From: Lasiodiplodia sp. COLG20
Lineage: Eukaryota; Ascomycota; Dothideomycetes; Botryosphaeriales; Botryosphaeriaceae
DNA length: 64,000 nucleotides
Assembly (NCBI GenBank): GCA_009801085.1
Contig: VNWV01000003.1
Span: 3,100,001-3,164,000, forward strand
Reading direction: 5' to 3'
The position numbers were made by a program, and so were the translations under genes. The notes beneath the pieces were generated by a model that was not told the origin of the DNA, did no database searches, and saw only the letters and a list, made by a program, of their open reading frames with translations. Position 1 is the first letter of the stretch, and the number at the start of each line of letters is the position of its first letter. Shown here one piece after another: positions 35,652 to 47,033 of the stretch.

Positions 35652-37791
35652 ATGGACGGTCTTTCCGCGTCATGTGCTCACATTGCGGATCTGGGGCTCA
35701 AACTTGCCAACGAGGCAAACGACTATTCCGAGGCCATCACCGACGCGGACAGCCGAATCAAGGACCTTGCGAAAGACGTTGAATTGACCTCGGAAGTGTT
35801 CCAAGAAGCGAGCGCAATTTTTGGTGATGTACACATCAAAGCCGTGCTGAACAAAAATGCCGAAACCACGGTGCGGACTCTACTTGAGGCCTGCCGTGGC
35901 ATATTCGGAGACCTTGACGCAATCTTGGAAGATGGGCGAATGAACAAGCAGGCCTGGCCCTTTGAGCCACACAAATTTGAAATGTTCAATGCCGACCTCG
36001 ACATGAAGAACGACACATTGCGGCTTCTTCTACTGACACTGCAACTCGCTTGTCACGGGATACCTGTGGATTGCCCGAGTCCGAACGACGACGACCAACT
36101 GCAAAAAATGGAGAAGCTGATCTCCGCCGTTGAAGCATCCGGAAGGAGGTTCGAGGCGATTCGCGCCAATGTGATTCCCGTGGATGAGATATCGATAACG
36201 TATGTCTTGAGGATACTCGTTGAGCATGCGCTTAGGCTAACGCTACACGTAAGCGCACAATCTGAAAGAGCCATGTGCATGCCTGATCCAATGGGCAGCA
36301 CGGAATTCACGTACATTGACGACAGTCCACCGTCGCCTGTCCAACCAGCAGCACAGATGTCTGCGTTCACTGACTCCGACAACACGACCCCGGATGACGA
36401 GCATGTCGAAGCATTAAGCACAGAAGATCCACATGAGACATCAGCTCTGACACACGACCTAAAGACTTGCATCGAACACGTGCGAGGAGTCCTGCACCAC
36501 ATTGAGGAGGTGAAGACCTCCGGCAACGACGCCGTCGTGAACCAGACGGAGGCCTGGGATCTCATGCATGCATTCACCCGCACATCAGCGTTACTCGAAG
36601 AAATCATGACTGGCAAGAGGAGGTCGGCTAGACCAAGCAGATCGTTCGAACAAGAGTCGCATCAAGCATCACTTATTGTAAGTACAGGGTTTGGTAGCTA
36701 TTGCCCCCCATGCCACAAAGGAATGAAGAAACGTTGGGCGAAGATTGAGCGAAAAGTTACCGAAGAGGCAAAGGGAGTGCACACGCAGATTGATCTTTCT
36801 GTTCGATGGGTCCGCGCACATTTTCAGCAACGATTTCGAACCACCTCTTGCTTTCAAAAGCTTGAAAAACTTCCAGTCAAATTTGTGGACGTCCTTGGCC
36901 GAAAGTTCAACTTTCCCTGGAAATCTTGTTGTTCATGGAAGGTACGTCGGTAAAGCGATTCGTTCGATGCCATCCGGGTACACTGACACTCTCAAGGGCA
37001 TGGAGGATCTTGTCAAACAAGCTTTTGCTTTTGACCCTTCCGCTTGCCAGTATGTGTACAGGGGTCAATACGACCTTGTCGGCCCCGACGGAGCGGTCAT
37101 CCTACCGATACTTTGGGCGACGACCATCCAGCCCGGTTGGACGGTCACTATGCAATTCTCGCACTTTGACATCCATACTCTCAATAAATCACCATCACCT
37201 CGTCAACGAGTCCCATCCTTTCGCAATCCATGGACTGGCGTCGACATTGATCGAGGTCGTTCTTTGACTCGCCGACGCAGCCCTTCTCCAATCGTCATTG
37301 ATGTTGTGGAAGGTCCGACTGGTGTTGAAATCGTCAAGCCTGGCAAAGAAGCTAGACTCTACCATCCATTGTCAACAAGAGTTAAGTCAGAACCGATTCT
37401 TCAATCCCGTCGGACCGCCATAAGTGTTCCTCGTCAAGTTCGGAACAAAGAAGGGAGTGAGGAGATCCCCCCCTTACCAATTCTGATCGATGTGTCACCA
37501 AGACCACGCACAAGGGGCAAAGACAGGAGAGGTCTGAGTAGGACGCAGCGTAGCATGTCCCCGGTACCACCTCCGCCTCCGCCACCTCCACCGCTTCCAG
37601 CTGCCATGAAGATGGACGAAGACATGACTGAAGTGAGAGTACTCTCCCCGGATAGCTATTATTCCGACGCACACACCGAAAGTTATTGCAGTTCGGACAC
37701 TGGCGGATCTATCTTGGATCCTCTTCAAGCCTGCAAAGTACCCGGCACGGCCGAGGAAGCGTTGAGGAGATGGACGAATATCTTCGGCTAA
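35652..37791 (+). CDS. Fungal N-terminal helical domain plus ubiquitin-like (ULD) domain protein
   Basis: Two exons, 35652-36941 and 36997-37791, encode 694 residues. The first ~200 residues (opening MDGLSASCAHIADLGLKLAN) are all-helical and resemble the N-terminal domain found on many fungal STAND/NLR-like and ankyrin proteins. Residues ~407-488 form the fungal ubiquitin-like domain: LPVKFVDVLGRKFNFPWKSC, a GMEDLVKQAF helix, then YDLVGPDGAVILPILWATTI and QPGWTVTMQF. The tail is Ser/Pro/Arg-rich with a run of nine prolines near 37566-37592. The intron (55 nt, GTACGT...CTCAAG, with CACTGAC branch) falls inside the ULD and is fixed by it. A strong-looking GTAAGT at 36678 is read through. No nucleotide-binding domain is present, so it is not a full NLR; a signalling adaptor role is inference. 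Confidence 0.82.
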
Positions 37792-38628
37792 AAGTTTCCG
37801 TACGTTGTTTACCTGTAATGGCACCCTTTTTTGGTATTGCTTCGTGTTTCCTTGCTTATTGGAGCACCTTTACTCCAGCCACGGCCCCGTACAAAAAATT
37901 TCCTAATTCTATGAGATAATTGCTTTCTGATGGAATGACTTTGACATACATTCGTATAGTTCAAAGAGTCTTAACACGGCTCCTTTATGGCACATTTCGG
38001 ATATCACTACAAGAATTGTTCTCCAGAACAGCCAACTGCACACATACTAAAGCTCAAAACGGAGTGTATTGATACTGATATTATATGCCCACACCACTTG
38101 GCAGACGCTCAGTCTATACGACTTGCAAGTTGTTGAGCGGTGTTTCCGTCCAAAGACTGTTCTTCTCTACCGCCAGGCAGAACAAAGCGTTTAGAGATCA
38201 ATGTAATGAAGCCGCCGTAAAGAGAAGTGCCAAGTAATATTGCCAACCATCCTAAATATTCAGACAAGGCATTTATCTTCTACGAAGGTGGCGGCAGCGG
38301 CGACGGTGACGAATACCGCCCTTACGATGAGGTATATCGACTGCTGATAAAGGTAGCTTAGGCCGGTCAAGAATTTGACGTAGTCGATGAATACGCCCGA
38401 TCGACATGTATACAACGATGTGTGATAAGTTAGAGAGCCTGGTGGGGAGTTTTTGCCAAGAAGCACAAGACGTTTCAGCTTAGCAAGTGAGTGATGAAGG
38501 TTGAGTCTTGCTAAGGAGGCGCAGCAGCAGTAGCGCGGAGAAAAGATAGCGTGGACCGTCGGATTGTTAGACCGTCTTCAGACAAATACTGATCATATTG
38601 GCATCGGTTATTTCTGTATCCTTGGACT
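37792..38628. other. Intergenic between convergent genes
   Basis: Two 3' flanks, AT-richer than average. One 68-codon minus frame (38260-38466) has a hydrophobic stretch but no supporting context. Nothing else seen. Confidence 0.4.
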
Positions 38629-39146
38629 TTATCTTCCGGATTTCCTCCAGCCCCTCGCAGCCATCCATCTTGTCGGGTCATCAATCGGCTCGTCGGGCAA
38701 GTCCTTGTAGCGGATGTTGAGAGCAGGGTCTTCCAGCAAATGTTCTCGAACGCGCGAAGCTGAATATTGGTCAACGTTAGTGCTAGCTTGAACCATTATA
38801 GAAGGCCGTGGGTCATGCCTCTGATTGGGAGTACTAAATCCTCAGCTTCTTGCAGGCGTCTGGTCTCAACCTCATCGACAATAGTCTCAACGAAGTCCTC
38901 TTGTACATCCGACTCCTGTCGGATCGACTCTATTGTGTCTTCTTTTGTATCCAAAACAACTGATTCTGTGGGAGTCTTCGGAGAATGGTCGATAATTGGC
39001 TCCTGATTTGAACGATAGGCTGGCTGATGCAGATTATCACGGGACAGTTCCTGCGATGCGATCCCCATCGGTGCGGCGAGAGTTTTGGTGGAGGAGTTCG
39101 TAGCGACGAGAACGAGCGCTGCTGACACCAAACCCAACGGCCTCAT
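38629..39146 (-). CDS. Small secreted protein (putative), GC-AG intron candidate
   Basis: From the first in-frame ATG (39146) the protein begins with a classical signal peptide (MRPLGLVSAALVLVATNSS, cleavage likely after TKTLAA). A charged, Glu/Asp-rich segment (EDTIESIRQESDVQEDFVET) follows and continues to LVLPIR. A downstream frame (38629-38759) reads EHLLEDPALNIRYKDLPDEP... and ends in WMAARGWRKSGR, which looks protein-like. Joining exon 38819-39146 to 38629-38759 needs a 59 nt intron with a GC donor (GCATGA) and acceptor TTCAG, with a perfect CACTAAC branch site 19 nt upstream. The product would be 152 residues. If the intron is not used, the protein ends at 38796 (117 residues). No family recognised; no Cys pairs, so not a typical effector. 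Confidence 0.5.
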
Positions 39147-41761
39147 CTCGGAACGTGATCGCAAAGCACGAGGGCGTCAAGAGAAAATTGTCGCAAAAAT
39201 GGCCAGGAGGGAAGAGAGGGGGTGGAGCTGAGCAGATATATCACCATAACTCGCTCATATTGTGTTAAATACGGGCATTCGCGTTCCAGAACCACCCTGG
39301 CGGCGCCGCAGCGACGAGTGCGCCGTGTTGCCCCACGTGGGCTAAGCCCCCGGTCGTATAGGCACTGCTACATTGCCGTTTCTGGTAAACGAAATGTAGC
39401 GCCCCCCGCTCGGCGAAAAGTGTGACGAGCAAAATTAGCTTTGCGGCGCTCGGTACGCTCTGCAACAGCTGCACGCTAAGATCACAAGAGGGTGCGTCGA
39501 AAGGGAAGGTGGGAATTGACAGCTGTGTCGAGGAATTCGAAACATTTCCCCCCCGTCCTCCTGCGCTGTTGCCAGGTATATTGTCAGCCCTTGCAACTTC
39601 AGCTTGCCCGCGGCTTTCGGGGGAATGCGGAACACGCGCGCATTGAAAGCAAACTCTATCGCTTTACGGATAGAACGATATACAGGTAACCTTTATGTAG
39701 TACCATATCGCAGTTTTGTACTATGTATTAATCAGGATGAGTCTTTGTGAGATTTAGGGAGCATATCGTATTGCCGCGCGGGCTGTTCTCTCGCAGGCCG
39801 CCAACCCACTTTGTCGTACCGAGAGCCGTCTAAGTGTTAAAGGCCGGCACCTTTTCTCCTGCGAACGCTAATTGCTAAATACCAGCTATCTAGAAAAAAA
39901 AAAAAAAGACATTGTCCAATAAATGATTTCTGTACTCCTCGAATGATATGGGAACACAGATATAAACACGCATTATTTAATACCAGGCTATACATCTTCT
40001 AAAGAAATTTGGATCCATTCCGTGCCCGAGCGGTGACTTCAACATGATATACACCTTTTTTTATCGAAGATTTTGAAACCTTATAGCGAGACGGCCACGA
40101 TTCCCCTTTCCCCCACCTGTTACGTATATAGAACGCGCTCCTTCATAGAAAACACAATTGTTGCCTTTTCTTTTATGAAAATAAAAACCTATAATTATTG
40201 TCTCTCCATACTCCAATCCACTCCCTCGTCACCATTGTGTTCACTGTGCTGTGACCGCCATAAGCCCACCCAGAACCATCCCATCGCTGATCTCGAGTCC
40301 TGCAACCAACCTAGTTCACTACCTTGACACTGCTAGAGCACATCCCGCACCCCTTTCCTGTCTCCGCAATAAATACGCGCCTTGTCCCCTGCGGGCAGGC
40401 TTTAGGAAGTGACATCGGCAGCGGCATCATTCGCAGGAACGACGACGGTTCTCGTCCGCTTTCTGTATGCACTGTTGGCCCCACCATCATCCTTGTGTCT
40501 GTCGTCGCGGTCGTGGTTGTTGGTGACTTCGCTCTCTCACAAAGTACATAGTACGGTTCGCACGGATAGGGCGGGCATCCGCAGGAAGGGTGGAGGAAGG
40601 TGAGGTGACACATGATTATTTCCGCCGTTACTTCTGTCTTTCTTTCCCTCCTCCAAGCCCGTGAGACGGCCGACAGCAGAATGAAGCGTTTAGTCGATAG
40701 ATGGATAGAGTGGGGGAGCTTCGCATTGACGTTCGAAAAGTGACTCCCGACTTCTGTTGAATATCGTTCGCGAGAGATGTCTTTTCTCGTTTTCCAAGGT
40801 CGAGTTGCTGTTGTCACTAAAATGAAATAACGGCCTGTAGTCTTGCGCTCCCAACGGATGACTGCGCGGTGAATGGCTAGAATAGAGACCACTTCGGGAT
40901 AGAGGAGAAGGCGAAATTAGCTGCGACGAGAAGGTGTCGTATGTAACGACTTCAATGGAGTTATAGTCAAACACGCACACTTAGCGCTAACCGGTCTGCA
41001 TAATCTGCAGCGTACTATACAGCAAATAAAATCAACTGCACGTTGGCTACCGGCAGAACAAAGTCAAAACATCAGCACAAGCACCAGCACTCACCCGTCA
41101 ATCTATCCATCTCCTCTCCGATTAGTTGAGCTAACGTCTCATGCTTTGGGGGTTTTGCTATTCATAAAGAAACAGCAAAAACATTAGAAGTACAACTGAT
41201 GGTAAAGGGTGCTTCATAAGACCGATATGCTAAGAAACCGGATATATGAAACCGATACTATAACTTTGATTCCAACTATTTCGTCGCAGTTCTCGAAATT
41301 GATCCTACTGTTCCATTACTCCCAAGCGGCTGCTGCCATAATATACCAAATCGCCCATGCCATTCTTGCCACCTTCCCCCCCTCATAGATACACCATGGA
41401 ATCATGAAGGCAATATAATCTCACAAACATTGGAAGGAAGCCAAGGAAAGAAAACAATAGACACCACTTTACAACCTGACTTTAGATGCACATCACAGAG
41501 CCGAGAGGAACAGACCAATTTCCGAGAGAGAGAAAACAAAAACCCCCCACCACCTGAACGAGACCACACCAAGAGACCAAAAGCCCAAGGGAAAAATCTT
41601 TTGTTTCTTTTCGTTTGTCCAGTCTATGTAAGGAAAAAAAGGTGAAGGAGTAAAACAACAAGCGTTAAGCAGAAGCTCTTATCCACAATATACCGAGAGC
41701 AGAAGCCCCGTTCTTTAAACATTTCCCGTCCCTGTCTGCCCCTCAAGGCAGCCTCTTATTT
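39147..41761. other. Gene-poor, AT-richer intergenic region
   Basis: This 2.6 kb interval has lower GC than the flanks and homopolymer runs (A14 at 39894-39907). A 193-codon minus frame at 40311-40892 is the longest, but it has no recognisable start context, motif or codon preference. No transposon ORF, terminal repeat or tRNA was recognised. It lies between the start of the secreted-protein gene and the stop of PCT1, so it contains a promoter on its left and a 3' flank on its right. Confidence 0.45.
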
Positions 41762-43369
41762 TTAACGCCGCCCCACTTCAGTACTGGATTTCCCGTTCCT
41801 CCGTGACGACTCGGTCCCAACGGGGCTCCTGGGGCTTCTTTCACCGGAGCTCTCCGGTTCACTATCGCCTGGGCTGTTAGGGTCGCTTTCGCGCAGATTC
41901 CGACGGTTACGTGCCATCTGTTTTCCTAGTCAGCGGGGCAAACTTTCAATGACAGCTGATGCGGGTGGACAGGTGGGGGGAACAAGGGCACGAAAAAAAA
42001 AAAAAAAACTGGAGCACGAACCCATCCTCTGACGCTGCTGATCAGGCCTAGATTGTATCCAGCAGCAAAATCATTCGCGCGCTCATTGTTCGAGCCTCTC
42101 AAGCCGCCCGTGGTGTCCAGGTGACTGAGGTGCCGCTTGAGAGTCGGCGGCGTCTCCCGACTCGGCGTAGCGGCCGGGCTGCGGGCGGGGCTGGCGGGTC
42201 TGCTTCCGCTAATGTTGGTCTGCCAGAATTGGCGCAGCTCCTTGCCCAACTCCTGCCCCGTTGTCGTCCAATTGGTCTTGATGCTGTCCCGCAGCTCCGT
42301 CATGTTGCGCTTGAAGTCCAGCTCGTTCTTCTTCAGCCACGACACGTTCAGCTCCTGGCGCGACGCGCCCCGCTTAAATTGCCGCTGGATGTACTGGTCG
42401 TAGTCGCGGACGATCCTACAGGTGGTATGAGAATCATGCTCTCTTCCTCCCCGGACCATCGAAACTTCGCGAGAGGGGAAACTTACTTTGTGATTATGCC
42501 GGTGGTGCTAAGACCCTCAGTACGCTGCGTAACAAGAAACTTACCCTCCTTCTTGATAGGAGCATAGATATCGTCGCCCTCGTCCGCACCGTACGGGATA
42601 TCGTCGTGCGCAACGTAGTCAATCTGGTACTTCCCCAGGAATTCAGGCGACACCACCCACGGGCAGTCCTCAACGACCTCGTCCACCCACTTGCAGTGCC
42701 TGACGCTGTCAGCCCGCTCGCGCGCCGACATGACCGTGAGTCCTTTTCTCTTGTGGGTCTCCTTGTCGCCTGTGACACCGACGAGCAGATACGTGTTAGG
42801 GAAGGCCTGCTTGGCTTGCTGGAGCTGTCGCATGTGTCTGCATCACCCGCCGCAATCAGCATTCGGTCGGATCGCAAACAAAGAGGAAGCGGAAGATCCG
42901 TGTGAACATACCCCAGATGAAACAGGTCAAAAACACCATCCGCATAAACACGAACTGCACGGCCCTCGGGCGGCGGGTTGGTCTTGTAGCCCACCGGATC
43001 GACCAGGCCAGCGCGCGGCGGGTCGGGCATCCTCATGGTGCCCTTCTCGCCGTTCTCGCCCTCGGCGACCTTCTCCTCGCTGGTTCGCTCCTTCTCGGTG
43101 CGGGCGGCCTTAACGGCCCGGGCGTTATCGGCGTCGTCGTCTGCTTCGTCGGCATCGGGCTTGCTGCTCGAGCGGGCGCGTTTCGTTGAGGCAGAAGTCG
43201 CGTCTGTCTGCTGGCGCTGCTTCAGCTCCTGAAGGACCGGGTCCTCAGTGTCTTCGCCGGAGGCATCGCGGGATGAGGGCTGCGGGACGTCGACGGCGGC
43301 GGCGGCGGCGGCGCCTGTAGCTGCGGACGACGTAGACACGGTGTTGGTGCGCTTGCGTTTCGGTGCCAT
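41762..43369 (-). CDS. PCT1: Choline-phosphate cytidylyltransferase
   Basis: Four exons, 42912-43369, 42487-42837, 42022-42415 and 41762-41917, give 452 residues. The enzyme makes CDP-choline from CTP and phosphocholine, the rate-setting step of the Kennedy route to phosphatidylcholine, at nuclear/ER membranes. A long charged, Ala-rich N-terminus holds NLS-like basic blocks (MAPKRKR). The catalytic domain starts at [16 protein letters not shown] with the HxGH motif (His151-His154) built across intron 1. [13 protein letters not shown] (258-270) spans the exon 2/3 joint. An amphipathic helix ([20 protein letters not shown]) forms the membrane-sensing M region, followed by a Ser/Pro-rich tail likely to be phosphorylated. 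The last intron (GTTCGT donor) carries a T16 run on the coding strand and joins SVRGW to MARNRRN. Confidence 0.93.
41993..42008. repeat. A16 homopolymer inside PCT1 intron 3
   Basis: Sixteen consecutive A on the plus strand (T16 in the PCT1 pre-mRNA), lying just after the GTTCGT donor of the last intron. Confidence 0.95.
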
Positions 43370-44282
43370 TACGGTGGTGTGGGGGGAAAGCAGACCTCGC
43401 TACGTGCGATTCGAGGAAAAGATGGGTTGAGGGAGGAGGAGGGCGCGCCGTTGCTGACACAATGTAGGTTGAAGTGACTGCGGGCACCAGGCGGTCAGTT
43501 CGTGGTCCGTTCGGTGTGGAGCAGCAGGCATGGAAAACCGCGCATGCGGGGTGGCCTTTGAGACTTACAGGACGGACCACGTGCAATTGCAGATGGATTC
43601 GGGGAATAGGTAGCGGATGAAAGGCGGGCAGAGGTGCGGGCGCGTCGAGGTTCCTTTAGTGGAGTCCCGCGTCCGACGGACGATTCTCGAGTGGCTTGTG
43701 ACGACAATCCGACCGCAACGTCCAACCGGCTTAGCGCCAAGCTCTCCCCGACCCTGTCTGTGCTGCCTGCAGAGCCGCAAGGCGTCCAGAACCTGATAAC
43801 GATGCGAGCAGCACTGACCGCACGTCATTCTTACCTATGTCGCACACCTGCGCTGTTCAGGAGCTACCAATCACTCGAGGGAGCGCCGCGCCGTCATTCA
43901 CACACACATGATGACGAGGGAAAAAAGTACTTAATTGTATGGAAGGTGGCACCTACGAAAGGACGAGGGGGAATTTGAGAAACAGCAGACAGGGGGCCGA
44001 AAAAGAGAAGCCGGGTGCTTGAATGCGAGGTATCGAAAGCCGCAGAGTCTGATGCAAATCCCACACAAAGGAAGAAGCCCGCTCGCCCGCTTTCTCTGTG
44101 AGCCCTATTCCGTCATCCCCGCGAGTGGTGCCAGAAGAGCCCGCCGGCCGGCGCATAAACCAACATCAATTCCCAGCCACAAGCCGCGGGCTCCTCGCTG
44201 AAGCCGTTTCTAACCGTTGGATATCAAAAGACGTGACCATGACTGGACCGCACGCTTCCGTTTCTTCAACATGGTCCTGTTC
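43370..44282. other. Intergenic between PCT1 start and PP2C stop
   Basis: This 0.9 kb interval contains the PCT1 promoter and the PP2C 3' flank. No gene or RNA signature recognised. Confidence 0.5.
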
Positions 44283-46108
44283 TTACTTGCTCTTCTCGGC
44301 GCTGTTGTCGGTCGGTTTGCTGTCTGCCGCCTGCTTGATCGAGACCTTCGAGACCGGTGCGCTTTCCGACTTCTCCGTCTTGTCCGAGGCAGGCGAGTCC
44401 TGCGAGGCTGAGGGCGCCTGGCCCTTCGACGACGGCGTACCTGCCTCCGAGGCAGCGGTCGGGGCGGGCGTCTCCTCCCGCTGGTTCTTGTTGACTTGCG
44501 ACTCGAGGTCCTTGTCCTCTTCATCATGGTCAAACATCTCGCTCTCGGCTGAGTCACTGGAGAGCTCCGTACCGTCTCCGAGCAGAATAATGCGCCCGCC
44601 CAATCCCTGTCCAATCCTCGTGCCGCGGCCCATGTCCATGTCGTAGTCGTCGGGGCTGTCATCATAGCGGTGATGGATGCCCGGTCCCCGGAACTCGGCT
44701 ACACAGAGAAGAATGTCAGGATCAAATTCCACGGCTAAGAGTATCTATGAGGGTGGAGACTTAAGACTTGCCATACTCTGGTGGGGCACACGGACCATCG
44801 CCGTTCGCGACCCTCTCAGCAATCGTCTTGTACCACTCTTCCTTGGTCCTGCCCTTGAGCAGACCAACGATGGTAATGGTCATGTTGTCGCAGCCAACGC
44901 CGCCCGTGTCGCTGTTCGACGCCAGGCAGTTGTCCATCATGTTCTCGCAGATGTCCTGCAACTCCTGCTTGGCCGCGATGCCACGCCTCACGAACTCAAT
45001 GACGGCCTGCGAGGACTGGCAGTCCCAGATGCCTGTGGCCAAAGTGTCAGCGCGCCCGCTCGCAATCTAGATCCGGCACGCACGTACCGTCGCAAGCAAT
45101 GACCAAGAACTCGTCATCATCAGTGATTTCGTGCACGGTGACGTCGGGGAATGCAGTCACAATCTGCTGCTCCGGGGGAAGGTCGGCGCTCTTCTTGAAC
45201 TCGAAGTCGCCAATGGCTCGGGAGAGGGCCAGGTTGCCGTTGACACGGCCGAAATCGACGAAGCCACCTGCCGCCGTGATTCTCGCCTTCTCGCCTACGC
45301 ACCGTATCAGTATCGTTGCTGCAGTGACGTGAATCGGCCGACGCGGCGGTACCTTCATTCTGCGGCTTGTGGTCAAAGGAGAGCGGCTTCGCCCTGCCTT
45401 TGATGCCAAGAACGCTTCTGGAGTCGCCAGAGTTGGCCTGTTCCTGTCAGTCAAAAAACGTGGCAGAGGCCATTGCGGCACATACCACATAGATCTTGTC
45501 GCTGGAGATGACGCCGACCGAGGCCGTGCAGCCGGAGACTTCCTCTTCATACTTGGGATCTGCCAATTGTTGTCAGCCTCACGTCTGCGGCGCAGCCGGC
45601 CCGCAGCGGGGAGTATTCACCGCTGAGAATGGCACGATCGGTGGCGAGGAAGCCGTCCTTCAGAGCCTGCTCTATGTTGCCCTCCTTGAACGCGTCCTGC
45701 TTTGCTATGATCTTGTGGAGGTTCTCGCCGGCGTAGATGGCCACCTTGTCGCCGCCGTGGCCGTCGTAGACGCCGAAGAAGCTCAGGCGGAGGTCGGCGG
45801 CGGTGGGCTTGTCGGAGTCGCTGTCTGCGCCCTCGGGCTTGAGGTCGAGGACGCAGGCGTGCGCATCCTCCATGCTGATGCGCCATCCTTGCATGGACGA
45901 GACGCCGAAGATGACGCGGTCATCCTGGCCGGAGGCCGATTTCTGTTGGCAGCAGAGCGAGTGGTTAGCACGGGCGGGCGGCAGGCAGAATGGCGGCGGC
46001 GGCGGCCAAGGCAGCTGGTTGGGGGGACGTGGTGCAGGTCGCGCGCCCTCGCAGCGCGGCGCAGAAACACACCTTATCGACGACCGGCTCTGACAATGTT
46101 TGACCCAT
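44283..46108 (-). CDS. PTC2: PP2C-family serine/threonine phosphatase (PTC2/3-like)
   Basis: Seven exons: 46073-46108, 45621-45942, 45486-45559, 45353-45437, 45088-45294, 44772-45032, 44283-44698; 466 residues. A Mg/Mn-dependent phosphatase of the Ptc2/Ptc3 branch, which dampens stress MAPK and checkpoint signalling. The start MGQTLSEP has Gly2 and could be N-myristoylated. Metal-site residues are visible: MEDAH (Glu37, Asp38), VYDGHGG (Asp72), [14 protein letters not shown], and [33 protein letters not shown] is diagnostic of this branch and is formed by removing a GC-AG intron (donor GGCAAGT at 44771, acceptor TGTAG). The tail (last ~110 residues) is acidic and Ser/Pro/Lys-rich. Every other intron has a GT donor. 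Divergence of function between Ptc2 and Ptc3 cannot be told from sequence. Confidence 0.93.
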
Positions 46109-47033
46109 GGCGGGCGGGGTTGGGGGGTGGTGTGCGGAAAAGGGAGGCGGAGGGCGGCGGTGGGTAGCGGAGACAGCGTGTTCGGTGGCTATTGAGTGAG
46201 CATAAAGGTTGAAAACTCGCTGGCGGGGCGGGGTTGGAAGCGGAAGGTGGAGTGGGCTAAACAAAAGGCAGTGAAAGAAGAGCGCGGTCTTGCTGGGGCG
46301 GGCGCAGCGGAGCGTGCAGGGCGGGTCGGGCACAGAGAGTCCGCGAAATAGGTGCGGGAACCTGTGCGAGGTGATCGCGTGGAGTGCAGGTTGCGCTTTG
46401 GGCTGGCTCGGTTGCTGGATGACGAAGAGTCAGCCCAGGTGTTGCTGCTCTGGGCCGAGAGCCACTCAGCGCCTTCTTGCTAGCCGCCGTCCGCACTGCA
46501 GAGATTTCGGACACGCGCCCACCTGACGGCCCTGCGAAGCTGCGGTGCACGCTGGCCGCTCCTCCCTCGCGCCGCCTGCCCGCCCGTCCTGCTTGATTGC
46601 TGCGCTGGCGGGCCCGCGCCCCCTAGGTTGGCGCGCGAAAGCACACCACCGCGCGACCTGGCCGCCAGCTCCAGTCTAGCTCCAGCTCCAGCTCCAGCTC
46701 CAGCTCCAGCTCCAGACGCGCCTATTCTTAGCTGTGCCAATTTGCGCGCTTCAATTTCCCTTCATTCTGCACGCTGTGGCTGAGCCGAACTTCACTTCGC
46801 TACGCCCCAAGGCTGTCTCTTTATTCTTGTGCTCCCGCGCACATCCTCACTTAAAGCAGACATCCCCCCCTACCACCCACCTTCATTTCGTACTCGTACG
46901 CAACCCAGCTATTTTCTGCACTGCAAATCTAATTCTGTAGCTTTGACTTCTCATCCCGGCTGGAAGCTCTCTGTCAAGTGTCAGCTACGCGAACTCGCCG
47001 ACGGACGACGCGGCACACTCACCTGATGCGCTC
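46109..47033. other. Upstream region of the PP2C gene
   Basis: This 0.9 kb interval contains the PP2C promoter/5' UTR and a six-base repeat (46678-46715). GC-rich on the left (CGGCGG, GCGGGC). No gene recognised. Confidence 0.5.
46678..46715. repeat. AGCTCC hexanucleotide tandem array
   Basis: About 6.3 perfect copies of AGCTCC in a row, preceded by two imperfect copies (46668-46677). Lies about 570 bp upstream of the PP2C start. Confidence 0.9.

Noticed and set aside
35652..37791. Two separate genes for the ULD region
   Set aside because: The ubiquitin-like domain is complete only when 36941 is joined to 36997, so the two frames belong to one gene.
38260..38466. 68-codon minus-strand frame with a hydrophobic stretch
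   Set aside because: Not preceded by a signal or start context and not joinable to the upstream secreted-protein exons in a convincing way.
40311..40892. 193-codon minus-strand frame with a few Cys residues
   Set aside because: No family motif, no signal peptide, no codon preference like neighbouring genes, and no plausible partner exons; treated as random.
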